Positions 33,889 to 42,018 of a DNA stretch of 64,000 bases are shown here, piece by piece (within the stretch, counting starts at the first letter, position 1; each line of letters opens with the position of its first letter). Source of the DNA: a virus; IMG/VR virus record IMGVR_UViG_3300031595_000166, positions 62,001 through 126,000 of that record. One strand, given 5' to 3'. A model generated the notes under the pieces. The model saw nothing but the letters and a program-made list of their open reading frames with translations, did no database searches and was not told the origin of the DNA. A program made the position numbers and the translations under genes.

Positions 33889-34154
33889 TGTAGCAATAAC
33901 AATTTCTCTATTCGTTCTTCATCTAATACAACAAAACCATTCAATGTCATCTTAGTTTCCCAACCATAACTATCATCCTTGCCAGTGTATTTTAATTGTA
34001 TTAAAGTTTTCATTTGATCACCATTGCGCGAATCGAATGCAATATATGCAATATACACCACTCGATACTTACCATATCGATGCAACGTATGACCTTGCCA
34101 GCCGATATAACTTTTACATATGGGACACAGAGGAATTTCTATTATATTATTCAT
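33885..34154 (-). CDS. CPxC...GKY/leucine-tail family, 89 aa
   Basis: CPIC, HTLHRYGKYRVVY, end DEERIEKLLLLQ. The middle is expanded by about 20 residues. Confidence 0.7.
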   Translation of the reverse strand: MNNIIEIPLCPICKSYIGWQGHTLHRYGKYRVVYIAYIAFDSRNGDQMKTLIQLKYTGKDDSYGWETKMTLNGFVVLDEERIEKLLLLQ

Positions 34155-34354
34155 TGTAATAACAATAGTTTCTCTATTCGTTCCTCATCCAATAATACTA
34201 ATCTATCAATTCTAAGTATCCTTTTATTGTTAGGGTATTTTCCAGCCCAAACTGTTACAACATTATCAGAATAGTAATATACTCTATACTTTCCAATATC
34301 ATGAGGGCACATATATCCAATTGGATTATTGCAGATTGGACATCTAGCATTCAT
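34151..34354 (-). CDS. CPxC...GKY/leucine-tail family, 67 aa
   Basis: CPICN, CPHDIGKYRVYYY, end DEERIEKLLLLQ. Near-identical to the second half of the fused gene upstream. Confidence 0.72.
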   Translation of the reverse strand: MNARCPICNNPIGYMCPHDIGKYRVYYYSDNVVTVWAGKYPNNKRILRIDRLVLLDEERIEKLLLLQ

Positions 34355-34779
34355 TGTAATAACAATAATTTCTCTATTCGTTCTTCATCTAACAATACTA
34401 ATTTATTTAGAGCCAATATTTTATTACGATTTGAATATTCCCCAGTCCAAACAACAGTCTCATCATTATAATAATACACACGATATTTTCCCGCATCATG
34501 CTTGCAATAAGCATCAATACCTATACCGCATATAGGGCAATCAACATGAATATCATTACAGAGTATTTCACAATTCATTTTATTCATTGTAATAAACAAT
34601 AATTTCTCTATTCGTTCTTTATCAAGAAACACAAGCCTATCTTTTATACATAATACATTTAGTTCATAAGTAGTATCTACACATATTGTTATAGGATCAA
34701 TAAGATAATATACAGTATATTTTTCATAAATATGAAAACAACAATCATGTATTTCTTCATTACAGATAGGACAGTTCAT
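34351..34779 (-). CDS. double-module CPxC...GKY protein, 142 aa (fusion)
   Basis: Two complete family modules in one frame. The first ends RIEKLLFITMNK, where an extra T in the leucine run shifts frame past the usual stop into the next ATG; the second begins after a 12-residue bridge (CPICG...HDAGKYRVYYY...RIEKLLLLQ). Either a real fusion by a one-base insertion or a sequencing error. Confidence 0.6.
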   Translation of the reverse strand: MNCPICNEEIHDCCFHIYEKYTVYYLIDPITICVDTTYELNVLCIKDRLVFLDKERIEKLLFITMNKMNCEILCNDIHVDCPICGIGIDAYCKHDAGKYRVYYYNDETVVWTGEYSNRNKILALNKLVLLDEERIEKLLLLQ

Positions 34780-35027
34780 TTCACGGGTTCGCAATAGCCT
34801 CCGTCAGAATACATTTCACAATACAATGTAATTGTTTTTCCATTAACATTTACAATGCAATTAGTATCTTCCCCCAATTCAACTGGTAATGTATAGCATT
34901 GCACACTCGAACTTCCGGTCAATGATGCACTGATATATTGCATTGCATATGGTATTGCCCAATCACTTTTACTTGTATTGTTTTCGCAAGGTACAAAAAA
35001 CATTGACAAAAGATATAATAATATCAT
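34776..35027 (-). CDS. possible lipoprotein, 83 aa
   Basis: Hydrophobic start MILLYLLSMFFVPC reads as a short signal peptide with cysteine 14. The mature part has more cysteines (VQCYTLP, TNCIV). Coupled to neighbours. Confidence 0.55.
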   Translation of the reverse strand: MILLYLLSMFFVPCENNTSKSDWAIPYAMQYISASLTGSSSVQCYTLPVELGEDTNCIVNVNGKTITLYCEMYSDGGYCEPVK

Positions 35028-35194
35028 GGTTCATCCGAATATAAAATATCTTGATATTGTTCTTGTTGTATTCGTATATTACTATAATGCATTGCACAAG
35101 AAACCAATGCCGGTATAGTAATGAATGCTACTATGATTGTTAGCAACAATGTTATATGACCGTTTATGTTTTGCCTTTGTGTGTTAGTTCCCAT
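35024..35194 (-). CDS. membrane or lipoprotein, 56 aa
   Basis: One helix (ITLLLTIIVAFITIPALVSC) ends in a lipobox-like LVSC or simply spans the membrane. ATGA overlap with the next gene. Confidence 0.5.
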   Translation of the reverse strand: MGTNTQRQNINGHITLLLTIIVAFITIPALVSCAMHYSNIRIQQEQYQDILYSDEP

Positions 35195-35231
35195 ACCTGC
35201 TCATATATCAGGCATGTTGTATTAGTGAAAA

Positions 35232-35465
35232 TTATTTTAGGAGCAGGATTGTGTTGATTCGTTTCTCATCCAATAAGACATGCCTATCAAAATCCAATAC
35301 TCTACGCCATACCGTATCAGATTTATCATATACTACTGTAATCTTAGATAGATATCTTATGACATATATCCCAGAAACCTCATCATGAATAAACTGATGT
35401 TCATCCAAGCATATGGGGCAAGTGAATATATACAGGTCAAGTTCATCGCCTTTGCGTTCTATCAT
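35232..35465 (-). CDS. CPxC...GKY/leucine-tail family, 77 aa
   Basis: CPICL with a 15-residue lead, SGIYVIRY in place of GKY, end EKRINTILLLK. Last of its sub-array. Confidence 0.68.
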   Translation of the reverse strand: MIERKGDELDLYIFTCPICLDEHQFIHDEVSGIYVIRYLSKITVVYDKSDTVWRRVLDFDRHVLLDEKRINTILLLK

Positions 35466-35686
35466 TTCAATACCAATAGTTTCTCAATTCGTTCAATATC
35501 AATCCACCCATCAACACTTAGTATCTCTTCGCCAGTATTATGCTTGTCATTAGAAGAATAAACTACGGTTCTATTTTCCTGAAAATAATCATAATATACA
35601 ATATACTTGCCAAAATAATGACAGCAATATGTAGGATCTTTCATCATCTTATTGCATACAGGGCATCGCAATTCTAATGTTTTCAT
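35462..35686 (-). CDS. CPxC...GKY/leucine-tail family, 74 aa
   Basis: CPVCN, CCHYFGKYIVYY, end DIERIEKLLVLK. Confidence 0.7.
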   Translation of the reverse strand: MKTLELRCPVCNKMMKDPTYCCHYFGKYIVYYDYFQENRTVVYSSNDKHNTGEEILSVDGWIDIERIEKLLVLK

Positions 35687-35904
35687 TGTAGTAATAGGAG
35701 TTTTTCAATACGCTCCTTCGTATCCAGTAAGATTAACTTTTTCAATCGCAAAATTATGATATAATCATCAGCATGATCGCGGGCGAAAACGAATGTTTCT
35801 ACTGGCTCATCGAAGTAGCGAACAAGATATTTATCTACTTTGTGTTGACAACAATCATTCTTATCAAGAACCCGAATACGTTCATTGCATTTCGGGCAGT
35901 TCAT
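35683..35904 (-). CDS. CPxC...GKY/leucine-tail family, 73 aa
   Basis: CPKCN, CCQHKVDKYLVRY, end TKERIEKLLLLQ. Confidence 0.7.
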   Translation of the reverse strand: MNCPKCNERIRVLDKNDCCQHKVDKYLVRYFDEPVETFVFARDHADDYIIILRLKKLILLDTKERIEKLLLLQ

Positions 35905-36110
35905 TGTAGTAATAGGAGTTTCTCAATACGCTCTTCATCAAGAAAGATTCGTTTTTTAAAACGAAGGATATAATCTCCCGATGTACCAACATATACAATT
36001 GTTTTGTATGTAGTCAGTTCATAACATACGACTTCGTATTTGCCTGCTGCATGGACATGAAAAATACGTAAGTTTTTATTGCATACTGGGCAAGTAGAAC
36101 TGTTGTTCAT
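35901..36110 (-). CDS. CPxC...GKY/leucine-tail family, 69 aa
   Basis: CPVCN, HVHAAGKYEVVCY, end DEERIEKLLLLQ. Confidence 0.7.
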   Translation of the reverse strand: MNNSSTCPVCNKNLRIFHVHAAGKYEVVCYELTTYKTIVYVGTSGDYILRFKKRIFLDEERIEKLLLLQ

Positions 36111-36316
36111 TTTAATAAAAATAATTGTTCAATGCGTTCTAATGTCAATGGGATTATATTTTTTAGTCTCAATAACAACAGATCTCCTTTGCTATGAAAA
36201 CTAAAAAACCAAACCATAGTGTTATTGCCCGTAGTGTCATACTCAACATCGTATTTATCTATTGCATGCCAGTGGTGCTTACTTTCTAAGACATCAGAAC
36301 AGATAGGGCAGATCAT
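36107..36316 (-). CDS. CPxC...GKY/leucine-tail family, 69 aa
   Basis: CPICS, HWHAIDKYDVEY, end LERIEQLFLLK. Confidence 0.7.
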   Translation of the reverse strand: MICPICSDVLESKHHWHAIDKYDVEYDTTGNNTMVWFFSFHSKGDLLLLRLKNIIPLTLERIEQLFLLK

Positions 36317-36317
36317 T

Positions 36318-36527
36318 TTATTTCAGTAGGAGGAGTTTCTCAATACGTTCTATTGTCAATACGGCTAACTGACCAAACAATCGCAACAATAGATTTTGTA
36401 TATCAAGATCCCAGACATAAGTATTTGTTCTATTATAGTTAATATAGTTAATATAATACTTTCCGATCCTATGCCAGCACATAGGATTCAACTTTTCGTG
36501 GCAGACTGGGCAAGTGTGTTCTAACAT
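36318..36527 (-). CDS. CPxC...GKY/leucine-tail family, 69 aa
   Basis: CPVCH, CWHRIGKYYINY, end IERIEKLLLLK. Separated by one base from the next copy rather than overlapping it. Confidence 0.7.
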   Translation of the reverse strand: MLEHTCPVCHEKLNPMCWHRIGKYYINYINYNRTNTYVWDLDIQNLLLRLFGQLAVLTIERIEKLLLLK

Positions 36528-36534
36528 TTTCTTT

Positions 36535-36753
36535 TTATTTCAATAATAGTAATTGTTCTATACGATCGAATGTTAGATGAACAAGACCGGCAAAACGCAA
36601 CACATAACTATTACCATCCCATACATTGGTATTATACCGCTCATGCATAACATATTCTACCCCATACGATTTCACATCATTATTAACGATATGACTGTGT
36701 GGATCGTGGTGGAGATTGTTTCCTAGATCATTGGAACAGATTGGGCAGAGCAT
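36535..36753 (-). CDS. CPxC...GKY/leucine-tail family, 72 aa
   Basis: CPICS, HIVNNDVKSYGVEY (diverged GKY), end FDRIEQLLLLK. Confidence 0.7.
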   Translation of the reverse strand: MLCPICSNDLGNNLHHDPHSHIVNNDVKSYGVEYVMHERYNTNVWDGNSYVLRFAGLVHLTFDRIEQLLLLK

Positions 36754-36762
36754 TTTTTGCCT

Positions 36763-37023
36763 TTATTTGAGTAGTGAGAGTTTCTCAATTCGTTCTTCAT
36801 CTAACACAACGAAGCCATCAAGCCTGAATAATTCTTTCCAATAAGAAGTAGTAGTATATTTGAGCCCAAGACTCATTCCTTCAATGTATGAAGTATCATC
36901 AGAAAGCTTAATGTAAATTAGTGTTTTGCGTTCCTTCGCCACGTAGACGATTTCATATTTTCCAAGAACATGTTCGTGCGAAAGATCTCCACTAAAATCA
37001 ACATTACAGATAGGGCAGATCAT
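36763..37023 (-). CDS. CPxC...GKY/leucine-tail family, 86 aa
   Basis: CPICN, HEHVLGKYEIVY, end DEERIEKLSLLK with a serine in the leucine run. Confidence 0.7.
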   Translation of the reverse strand: MICPICNVDFSGDLSHEHVLGKYEIVYVAKERKTLIYIKLSDDTSYIEGMSLGLKYTTTSYWKELFRLDGFVVLDEERIEKLSLLK

Positions 37024-37024
37024 T

Positions 37025-37252
37025 TTATTTCAGTAGTGAGAGTTTCTCAATTCGTTCATCATCCAATACAATCAGACCATCCATAACTAATACTAGATTT
37101 GTTATAGGTGGTACTATATCTTGTCCGGTAAAAACCACAGTTTTGTCCATTTCATCCTCAACAAGATATCTAATCTGATGACGAACGAGAATATGACGAT
37201 GATATACATGGAATACTATATGACACATTGGGCATTCACGCGTGTTATCCAT
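37025..37252 (-). CDS. CPxC...GKY/leucine-tail family, 75 aa
   Basis: CPMC, HRHILVRHQIRY (GKY lost), end DERIEKLSLLK as in the previous gene. The ATG at 37252 is chosen; a longer frame overlaps the upstream gene. Confidence 0.68.
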   Translation of the reverse strand: MDNTRECPMCHIVFHVYHRHILVRHQIRYLVEDEMDKTVVFTGQDIVPPITNLVLVMDGLIVLDDERIEKLSLLK

Positions 37253-37257
37253 TGTAG

Positions 37258-37494
37258 TTACCTCAACAATAATAGTTTTTGCCATCGATCATAAACATTC
37301 GGTCGTTTGTTTTTTAGATATGATATAAGTGTCCTATCAGATTCAAAAAAATAGTCAAGAAACGAATCATGTAATAGGATCTCTATTAGATCTTCGTCTG
37401 ATCTTAATGCAAACTCTATTCTGAATATTGTGGGCGTCAAGGCTCCCACACCAAGCACAAGCAAACCAAGGAGGGCGTATCCAATGTTTTTCAT
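37258..37494 (-). CDS. membrane-anchored leucine-tail protein, 78 aa
   Basis: Short N-terminal transmembrane helix (about 5-22), then a domain (SDEDLIEILLHDSF...ISYLKNKRPNVYDRWQKLLLLR) that matches the small protein at 51242-51415. It shows the leucine tail on a second, unrelated architecture. Confidence 0.65.
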   Translation of the reverse strand: MKNIGYALLGLLVLGVGALTPTIFRIEFALRSDEDLIEILLHDSFLDYFFESDRTLISYLKNKRPNVYDRWQKLLLLR

Positions 37495-37877
37495 TTGGGA
37501 CTCTTCGTGTGTTTTGGTATTCCGTAAGTATAATCGGGATAAATAAAATCACGATACCAATGAACATATGTATATGATTTATATGTTCCACCGATTGATA
37601 CTACTGCCTTGCGCCATTCTTTACCATGTCCCGACTCATCTACAAGTAAATGTGCTGCTTCATGCAACAATAGCAGACGCTCTTTCAACATACTCTTACG
37701 AGATAGACATATCCACCCAGTATATTTATACATCGTGTGAGCATGAGCAGCACTTTTTTTGTCAATGATATCGTCTTGATCCACGCATCCGCCAACGGAT
37801 ATTCCCATAACTTCTTTTATGTCGCGAAGACATGGCGGGAAGTGGAATGGATTTTTGATTAGATACTTTTGCTTCAT
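37491..37877 (-). CDS. SprT-like zinc metallopeptidase, 128 aa
   Basis: LLLLHEAAHLLVDESGHGKEWRKAV supplies HExxH plus the third histidine in HGKEW, the zinc site of SprT/WLM-type peptidases. Compact single domain, no signal peptide. Could trim proteins locally; substrate unknown. Confidence 0.8.
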   Translation of the reverse strand: MKQKYLIKNPFHFPPCLRDIKEVMGISVGGCVDQDDIIDKKSAAHAHTMYKYTGWICLSRKSMLKERLLLLHEAAHLLVDESGHGKEWRKAVVSIGGTYKSYTYVHWYRDFIYPDYTYGIPKHTKSPK

Positions 37878-37885
37878 ATCAACAA

Positions 37886-38365
37886 TTAAATTAGTATAAG
37901 CATTTTCCTAATGCGATCCATTGACATCGTAAAATCCATACCAGATAGATCTATTTTAGAATGCTTATTGAGAACATTGATTATGTAATCGTTGTAATCA
38001 CTCATAGCTGTATATCTTGAACCAAGGTATATGTATCCTTGCTCACGATAGAAAAAATCACTATCATCGCAGTCATTAGACATCTTCAATTCAGTTTCAG
38101 GATCTGCACCATCAATAAAATCAAAAAGAGTGTTGGCTAATGTTTTAAAATACTTTGCGTTGCTTTCTATATTGTCTGTGCTAAAATGGATGTCGTAAGA
38201 ATAATAACTATTCACATCCCAAATAAAATGTGAAACGAATGTTTCTCGATATAGAAACTTGGGACTATCTTCTGGTGATGGAGGAAAAAGATCACGGAAT
38301 ACACCACGACCAAGCTCATACATTGTATGATTGTTCGTATTGACGAGAGTGTATTCGATACCCAT
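37886..38365 (-). CDS. hypothetical leucine-tail protein, 159 aa
   Basis: Globular, tyrosine/serine-rich, no recognised domain, ending MDRIRKMLILI. A third architecture carrying the tail. Confidence 0.62.
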   Translation of the reverse strand: MGIEYTLVNTNNHTMYELGRGVFRDLFPPSPEDSPKFLYRETFVSHFIWDVNSYYSYDIHFSTDNIESNAKYFKTLANTLFDFIDGADPETELKMSNDCDDSDFFYREQGYIYLGSRYTAMSDYNDYIINVLNKHSKIDLSGMDFTMSMDRIRKMLILI

Positions 38366-38371
38366 TTTAAT

Positions 38372-38674
38372 TTACCTTTTGATTGAACATTTAGGACAAT
38401 TGCATCCTAATTTATTAGGACCCCAGTAATCGTTAGTTAGTTCTTCACCGCGCTGGATATCTTTCAATGCCAGCATATCAAAATTGGGATTGATTGGGCG
38501 TATGGTTGGCTCACAAGAATGATTGACTCCGCCACTATCACCATATACATGAAAACCAAGCGATGGCGTTTTGATTATAGAACCTTTTGGAATGAAGCAT
38601 TTAGCGAAGATTCCAATGCCATGGATCTTGCTTGGTAAGTTTTCTTTGTAGTGGAGCCAGTTATACGTTTTCAT
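38372..38674 (-). CDS. SET-domain protein, 100 aa
   Basis: GIGIFAKCFIPKGSII, VNHSCEPT and DIQRGEELTNDYWG are the SAM- and lysine-binding motifs of SET methyltransferases, in order, followed by a CNCPKC zinc-like end. Short for the fold but complete in motifs. It might methylate host or phage proteins. Confidence 0.82.
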   Translation of the reverse strand: MKTYNWLHYKENLPSKIHGIGIFAKCFIPKGSIIKTPSLGFHVYGDSGGVNHSCEPTIRPINPNFDMLALKDIQRGEELTNDYWGPNKLGCNCPKCSIKR

Positions 38675-38938
38675 TTATTGAAGGAGGAGTAGTTTCTCAA
38701 TTCGTTGTTCATCTAATACTACCCAGTCATTCAAGTCTATGACACGAACATATCGACTGTCATGAAATAATGTCTGAAAATCAGGATTATCAATCCATAC
38801 GCTAATGGCTGATAGACCTTCTACTGTATGATAGACTGCTATATATTTACCGAATTTATGATCGTGGCTGGAATAACTATCACGGGATGACAAGAAACAC
38901 TTATGGCATATGGGGCATTGTTGTTCTGTCATAGACAT
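38675..38938 (-). CDS. CPxC...GKY/leucine-tail family, 87 aa
   Basis: CPIC, HDHKFGKYIAVY, end DEQRIEKLLLLQ. The downstream SET gene starts right at the stop, without overlap. Confidence 0.7.
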   Translation of the reverse strand: MSMTEQQCPICHKCFLSSRDSYSSHDHKFGKYIAVYHTVEGLSAISVWIDNPDFQTLFHDSRYVRVIDLNDWVVLDEQRIEKLLLLQ

Positions 38939-38947
38939 TGGAATGCT

Positions 38948-39268
38948 TTATTCTTTTTCTTTCAATAGTTTCTTTATGTCATTCGGTAATATATTATGGG
39001 CAGTTGCATCTTCCCATCTTGATATTTCCCAAGCGATACATTGATCCAATGTGAGTTTTATATCTATTTTGACTTCCGACAACACTAATTGACATAACTT
39101 GAATTGCTTTGCCTTCTCGACAAGGTTATCATAAGCAAGTCTTTCGTTGAGAAACTCTTGTGGAAGTTCGCCGAAGACGAGCTTATACTTGTCTTGCGAT
39201 ATCCTCCAAGGATGTTTCTTGCGAACGTTGATTGTTATTTGTTGGAGGAGATCGGCTTTTGATGTCAT
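38948..39268 (-). CDS. hypothetical helical protein, 106 aa
   Basis: Helix-rich, charged, ending DIKKLLKEKE. No family recognised. AAGGAACACA upstream is followed by a five-codon frame that overlaps this start. Confidence 0.62.
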   Translation of the reverse strand: MTSKADLLQQITINVRKKHPWRISQDKYKLVFGELPQEFLNERLAYDNLVEKAKQFKLCQLVLSEVKIDIKLTLDQCIAWEISRWEDATAHNILPNDIKKLLKEKE

Positions 39269-39331
39269 TTTCGTAGTGTCATTGTGTTCCTTATGTTGTT
39301 ATGCGGTTGCGATCATGCGCAGTAGTATATT

Positions 39332-39724
39332 TTATGGATATTGTCTACCGCGCCCTATTGCTTTGTCTTTTAGTCTTCGTGATATGCTCTTTTGCTGACT
39401 TTTATTAAAAATAGAATAATCAGCAACCGAGTGAGCGCTATTATTGTGTTGACTGTCGTCCCACACATCTATACGCTCATTATTAAACTCTTGCAGAGAT
39501 ATAGCCCACGTACTATCAGCACGGTAGCCGTTGGCAATAAAAAGATTGTACGCATTCTGCGCTGACGTCTTATTACCTGCGTCCAATGACAAACAACAAT
39601 TATCCTTTGGCATAGGACAAAAAGACTGTGAAGATGGTTGACCAGTATTAGGATCAACTTCAGCGTGTCTATAAAATATTAGATTAGGATTACCGGTAAT
39701 TTTTGACCCAGTTTTCATACACAT
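39332..39724 (-). CDS. hypothetical protein, 130 aa
   Basis: Mixed composition with two cysteines (NCCLSLD) and no membrane segment. A second ATG lies two codons in. No family recognised. Confidence 0.6.
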   Translation of the reverse strand: MCMKTGSKITGNPNLIFYRHAEVDPNTGQPSSQSFCPMPKDNCCLSLDAGNKTSAQNAYNLFIANGYRADSTWAISLQEFNNERIDVWDDSQHNNSAHSVADYSIFNKSQQKSISRRLKDKAIGRGRQYP

Positions 39725-39747
39725 TTATTTGCTTTCAATAAAAACTG

Positions 39748-40287
39748 TTAAATATGTTTTGAGATCCATGCACTAATTGCCTGGGAATCATTTACGTTAC
39801 AGCAAACAACATCATCTGGATCAAAAGAAGTTAGGTTGGTTGCTTCAATACTTACGGTTGTTGAGTCAAAACAAACATCTGTTGCCCAAGTATCTGATAC
39901 CCATTCAGCTTGAATGTTACCTTCTGGTGTGGTAAATATAGAAGGAATAGGAACATTAGAATTGGCTGTAAGTACTGCCATTAGTACCGTAACGGCGGCG
40001 CGAGCAATTGTACCAGTTACAACACCAGAAGACGTAAACTCATTAATACGGTTACACATCAATGTAATTCGCGCATCACGAGTAACGGCTGGAGCACTAA
40101 CAACATCTTGACGCAGTGTGTCAAACGGATCCTTAGCTGCTGTTGGTTGTTGTGGTGGTTGTTCCATATCATTCTCGATCTTAGTGTTCTTATATACCAA
40201 TGCAAGATTATTCCTATCTGCGGAACGAGATGGAGCAGATGGAGCAGATGGAGCAGATGGAGCAGATTGTTCGGATAGATTCGACAT
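39748..40287 (-). CDS. hypothetical protein with APS repeat, 179 aa
   Basis: Starts MSNLSEQ then a Ser/Ala/Pro repeat, a Pro/Gln linker and a beta-rich domain with SFDPDDVVCCNVND near the C-terminus. The start is set downstream of the promoter at 40304-40331, about ten bases after its predicted +1. Confidence 0.65.
   Translation of the reverse strand: MSNLSEQSAPSAPSAPSAPSRSADRNNLALVYKNTKIENDMEQPPQQPTAAKDPFDTLRQDVVSAPAVTRDARITLMCNRINEFTSSGVVTGTIARAAVTVLMAVLTANSNVPIPSIFTTPEGNIQAEWVSDTWATDVCFDSTTVSIEATNLTSFDPDDVVCCNVNDSQAISAWISKHI
40229..40265. repeat. 9-bp tandem repeat, four copies
   Basis: AGATGGAGC units encode the APS repeat at the N-terminus of the minus-strand protein; perfect copies suggest recent slippage. 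Confidence 0.85.
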
Positions 40288-40303
40288 TTTAACCTCAGCA
40301 TAC

Positions 40304-40331
40304 AATATAACCACACAAAAACCAATGTCAA
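40304..40331 (-). promoter_or_regulatory. sigma70-like promoter
   Basis: TTGACA (40326-40331), 16 bp, TATATT (40304-40309). TGTAGG begins 26 bases upstream of the −35. Confidence 0.75.
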
Positions 40332-40553
40332 GCCCTTGGCTCAAGTTTTATCCTACACAAGATACACTGGTGGAATATCGGGGGCGATGTAGGATACGCC
40401 GTTCCGTTTACCCTATCCCAATTTAATTAAATCCTATTGGGGATACAACGTTTAATTAACGGTTAGTTTTAACTATAAGGATGTGCGTAAGTCCTTATCT
40501 AATTTTGGATTATTGATAGATTTCGGAAACTATTTTCAATTAGAATAAATTAA
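40332..40553. other. intergenic region with hairpin and AT-rich repeats
   Basis: About 220 bases without a gene: TTTAATTAA occurs twice, and a hairpin ATAAGGA/TCCTTAT lies at 40475-40498. Could hold a terminator for the 40554 gene, an operator or part of an origin; nothing settles it. Confidence 0.4.
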
Positions 40554-40748
40554 TTATATTAATTGAATTGATTCAATATAATCTATATCAATTCTTAATT
40601 CGCTTGGAGTATTAAGATTAATACCAATAGATCTTTCATCTATATTGGGGCGAATGTCTTCTATGGTTCCTCTATGTTGAGAACCGCTAATCATTGTTAT
40701 GAGAACATTCTTATTAATAAAGCTTTTAGCTACTGTTGCGTGTTTCAT
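40554..40748 (-). CDS. Sm-like small protein (tentative), 64 aa
   Basis: NVLITMISGSQHRGTIEDI followed by ...RIDIDYIESIQLI has the strand order of an Sm1/Sm2 fold as in Hfq. The match is short and the Sm2 motif loose. It may equally be another small beta barrel. Confidence 0.5.
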   Translation of the reverse strand: MKHATVAKSFINKNVLITMISGSQHRGTIEDIRPNIDERSIGINLNTPSELRIDIDYIESIQLI

Positions 40749-40854
40749 AGTATTTTACTTTCTGGTATAATACATTTATATACCTTCTATCATTCCACAA
40801 AATATAAACATCTCAATCTTTTTCACAACACCCACCTAAAACATTTTAATATCT

Positions 40855-41103
40855 CTACGGCTTCCCAAAATCTAATTCACAACACCATACCTCTTCTCGT
40901 GTCCACGGCGAAAATACCCCCTTATCCTCGCACGTCGTATCGAGATTTAGTGCAGTGGGATTAGTGTCTTGTGTGCAGAGCCACTCATCTCGGCAGTCGC
41001 TGTAATTGCCGTTGTGCTGTGTGCAGTATGGAATATCTGCTGTCGCTTGAAAACAAGCTGATAAAAAGAGAGAAGATACAATTAGCATTATTGCGTGTTT
41101 CAT
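40855..41103 (-). CDS. lipoprotein, 82 aa
   Basis: Signal peptide with lipobox LSAC (cysteine 17) and seven more cysteines in the mature part (YCTQHNGNYSDC...). Probably disulfide-bonded. Confidence 0.7.
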   Translation of the reverse strand: MKHAIMLIVSSLFLSACFQATADIPYCTQHNGNYSDCRDEWLCTQDTNPTALNLDTTCEDKGVFSPWTREEVWCCELDFGKP

Positions 41104-41112
41104 TTTTGATTC

Positions 41113-42018
41113 CTATCGTTGATAAACTCTAACATAATCAATCATCATTTCCTTTGGCAGAATGGTTCTACCATCAGGATTGCCAGGCATGTTTCCACCA
41201 ACCGCTACATTTAGCAGGATGTAAAACGGATGGTCATTAAATACCCACGTAGATCCGCGTGGCATATCTTGTGGCGTCTTAGTATGATACAGCATGTTGT
41301 CTACATAGAACCTAACAACATTAGGTTCCCACTCTACTGAATAGATATGGTAAGTATCTGATAGCAAGCTCCTGCGAAGGAGTGGCAACGAAAATGTTCC
41401 AGTCATTGGATGACTGCTATGATAACCTGGCCCATGCATTGAACCGTGATTAGTCTTTGGTTCTCTGCCAATATTTTCCATGATATCGATCTCGCCACAA
41501 TTTGGCCAGCCAACCTCTTGAATGTTAGCTCCAAGCATCCAGAATGCGCTCCAGATACCTTGTGTTTTTGGAATCATAATGCGTGCCTCAACACGACCAT
41601 AGGTAAACTCAAACTTCTTAGCAGTAGTAAGACGAGCGGAAGTATATTGCATTCCCTGATAGTCTTCGCGTTGAGCGCGAATAGCAAGATGTCCATCACC
41701 TGTTAGGTGGGCATTTTCAATGCGGTCAGTGTAGTATTCGAGCTCGTTATTTCCCCAGCCATTGCCACCCGTTGCATGATTCCATTTAGATGGATCAGGA
41801 GGAGTATTAGCTTGCCCGTTGAAGTCATCCGACCATACAAGTTTCCAAGACGGATCTGCAATTTCAAGTTTTCCAGAAGGTGTGAGTAATCCCATTTGAA
41901 TCTCGTTAGTTTTAGTTTTAGTGTTAGTGTTAGTGTTAGTGTTAGTGTTATATTGATATTGCGTTGTTGCAATACAACCAGTTAGTAAGGCGAGTAATAG
42001 TGTTGATATTTTTTTCAT
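41113..42018 (-). CDS. GH16 endo-beta-glucanase lipoprotein, 301 aa
   Basis: Lipobox LTGC (cysteine 15), a TN/TK-repeat stalk, then the laminarinase/lichenase-type fold with WNHATGGNGWGNNELEYYT and the catalytic GEIDIMENIG (ExDxxE). Would cut beta-1,3 or mixed-linkage glucan outside the cell. Overlaps the synthase gene by four bases, so it belongs to the glucan operon. Confidence 0.88.
   Translation of the reverse strand: MKKISTLLLALLTGCIATTQYQYNTNTNTNTNTKTKTNEIQMGLLTPSGKLEIADPSWKLVWSDDFNGQANTPPDPSKWNHATGGNGWGNNELEYYTDRIENAHLTGDGHLAIRAQREDYQGMQYTSARLTTAKKFEFTYGRVEARIMIPKTQGIWSAFWMLGANIQEVGWPNCGEIDIMENIGREPKTNHGSMHGPGYHSSHPMTGTFSLPLLRRSLLSDTYHIYSVEWEPNVVRFYVDNMLYHTKTPQDMPRGSTWVFNDHPFYILLNVAVGGNMPGNPDGRTILPKEMMIDYVRVYQR
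41905..41950. repeat. 6-bp tandem repeat (TN/TK stalk)
   Basis: GTGTTA/GTTTTA units encode the (TN)n(TK)n stalk between the lipobox and the GH16 domain. Confidence 0.85.

Noticed and set aside
33207-38938. CRISPR array or transposon repeats
   Set aside because: The recurring DNA at about 200-base intervals is coding: it is the conserved tail and start of successive genes, with no uniform spacers.
39269-39331. Five-codon minigene (M-T-L-R-K) before 39268
   Set aside because: Well-placed ribosome site but too short to support as a gene; may only tune the next start.
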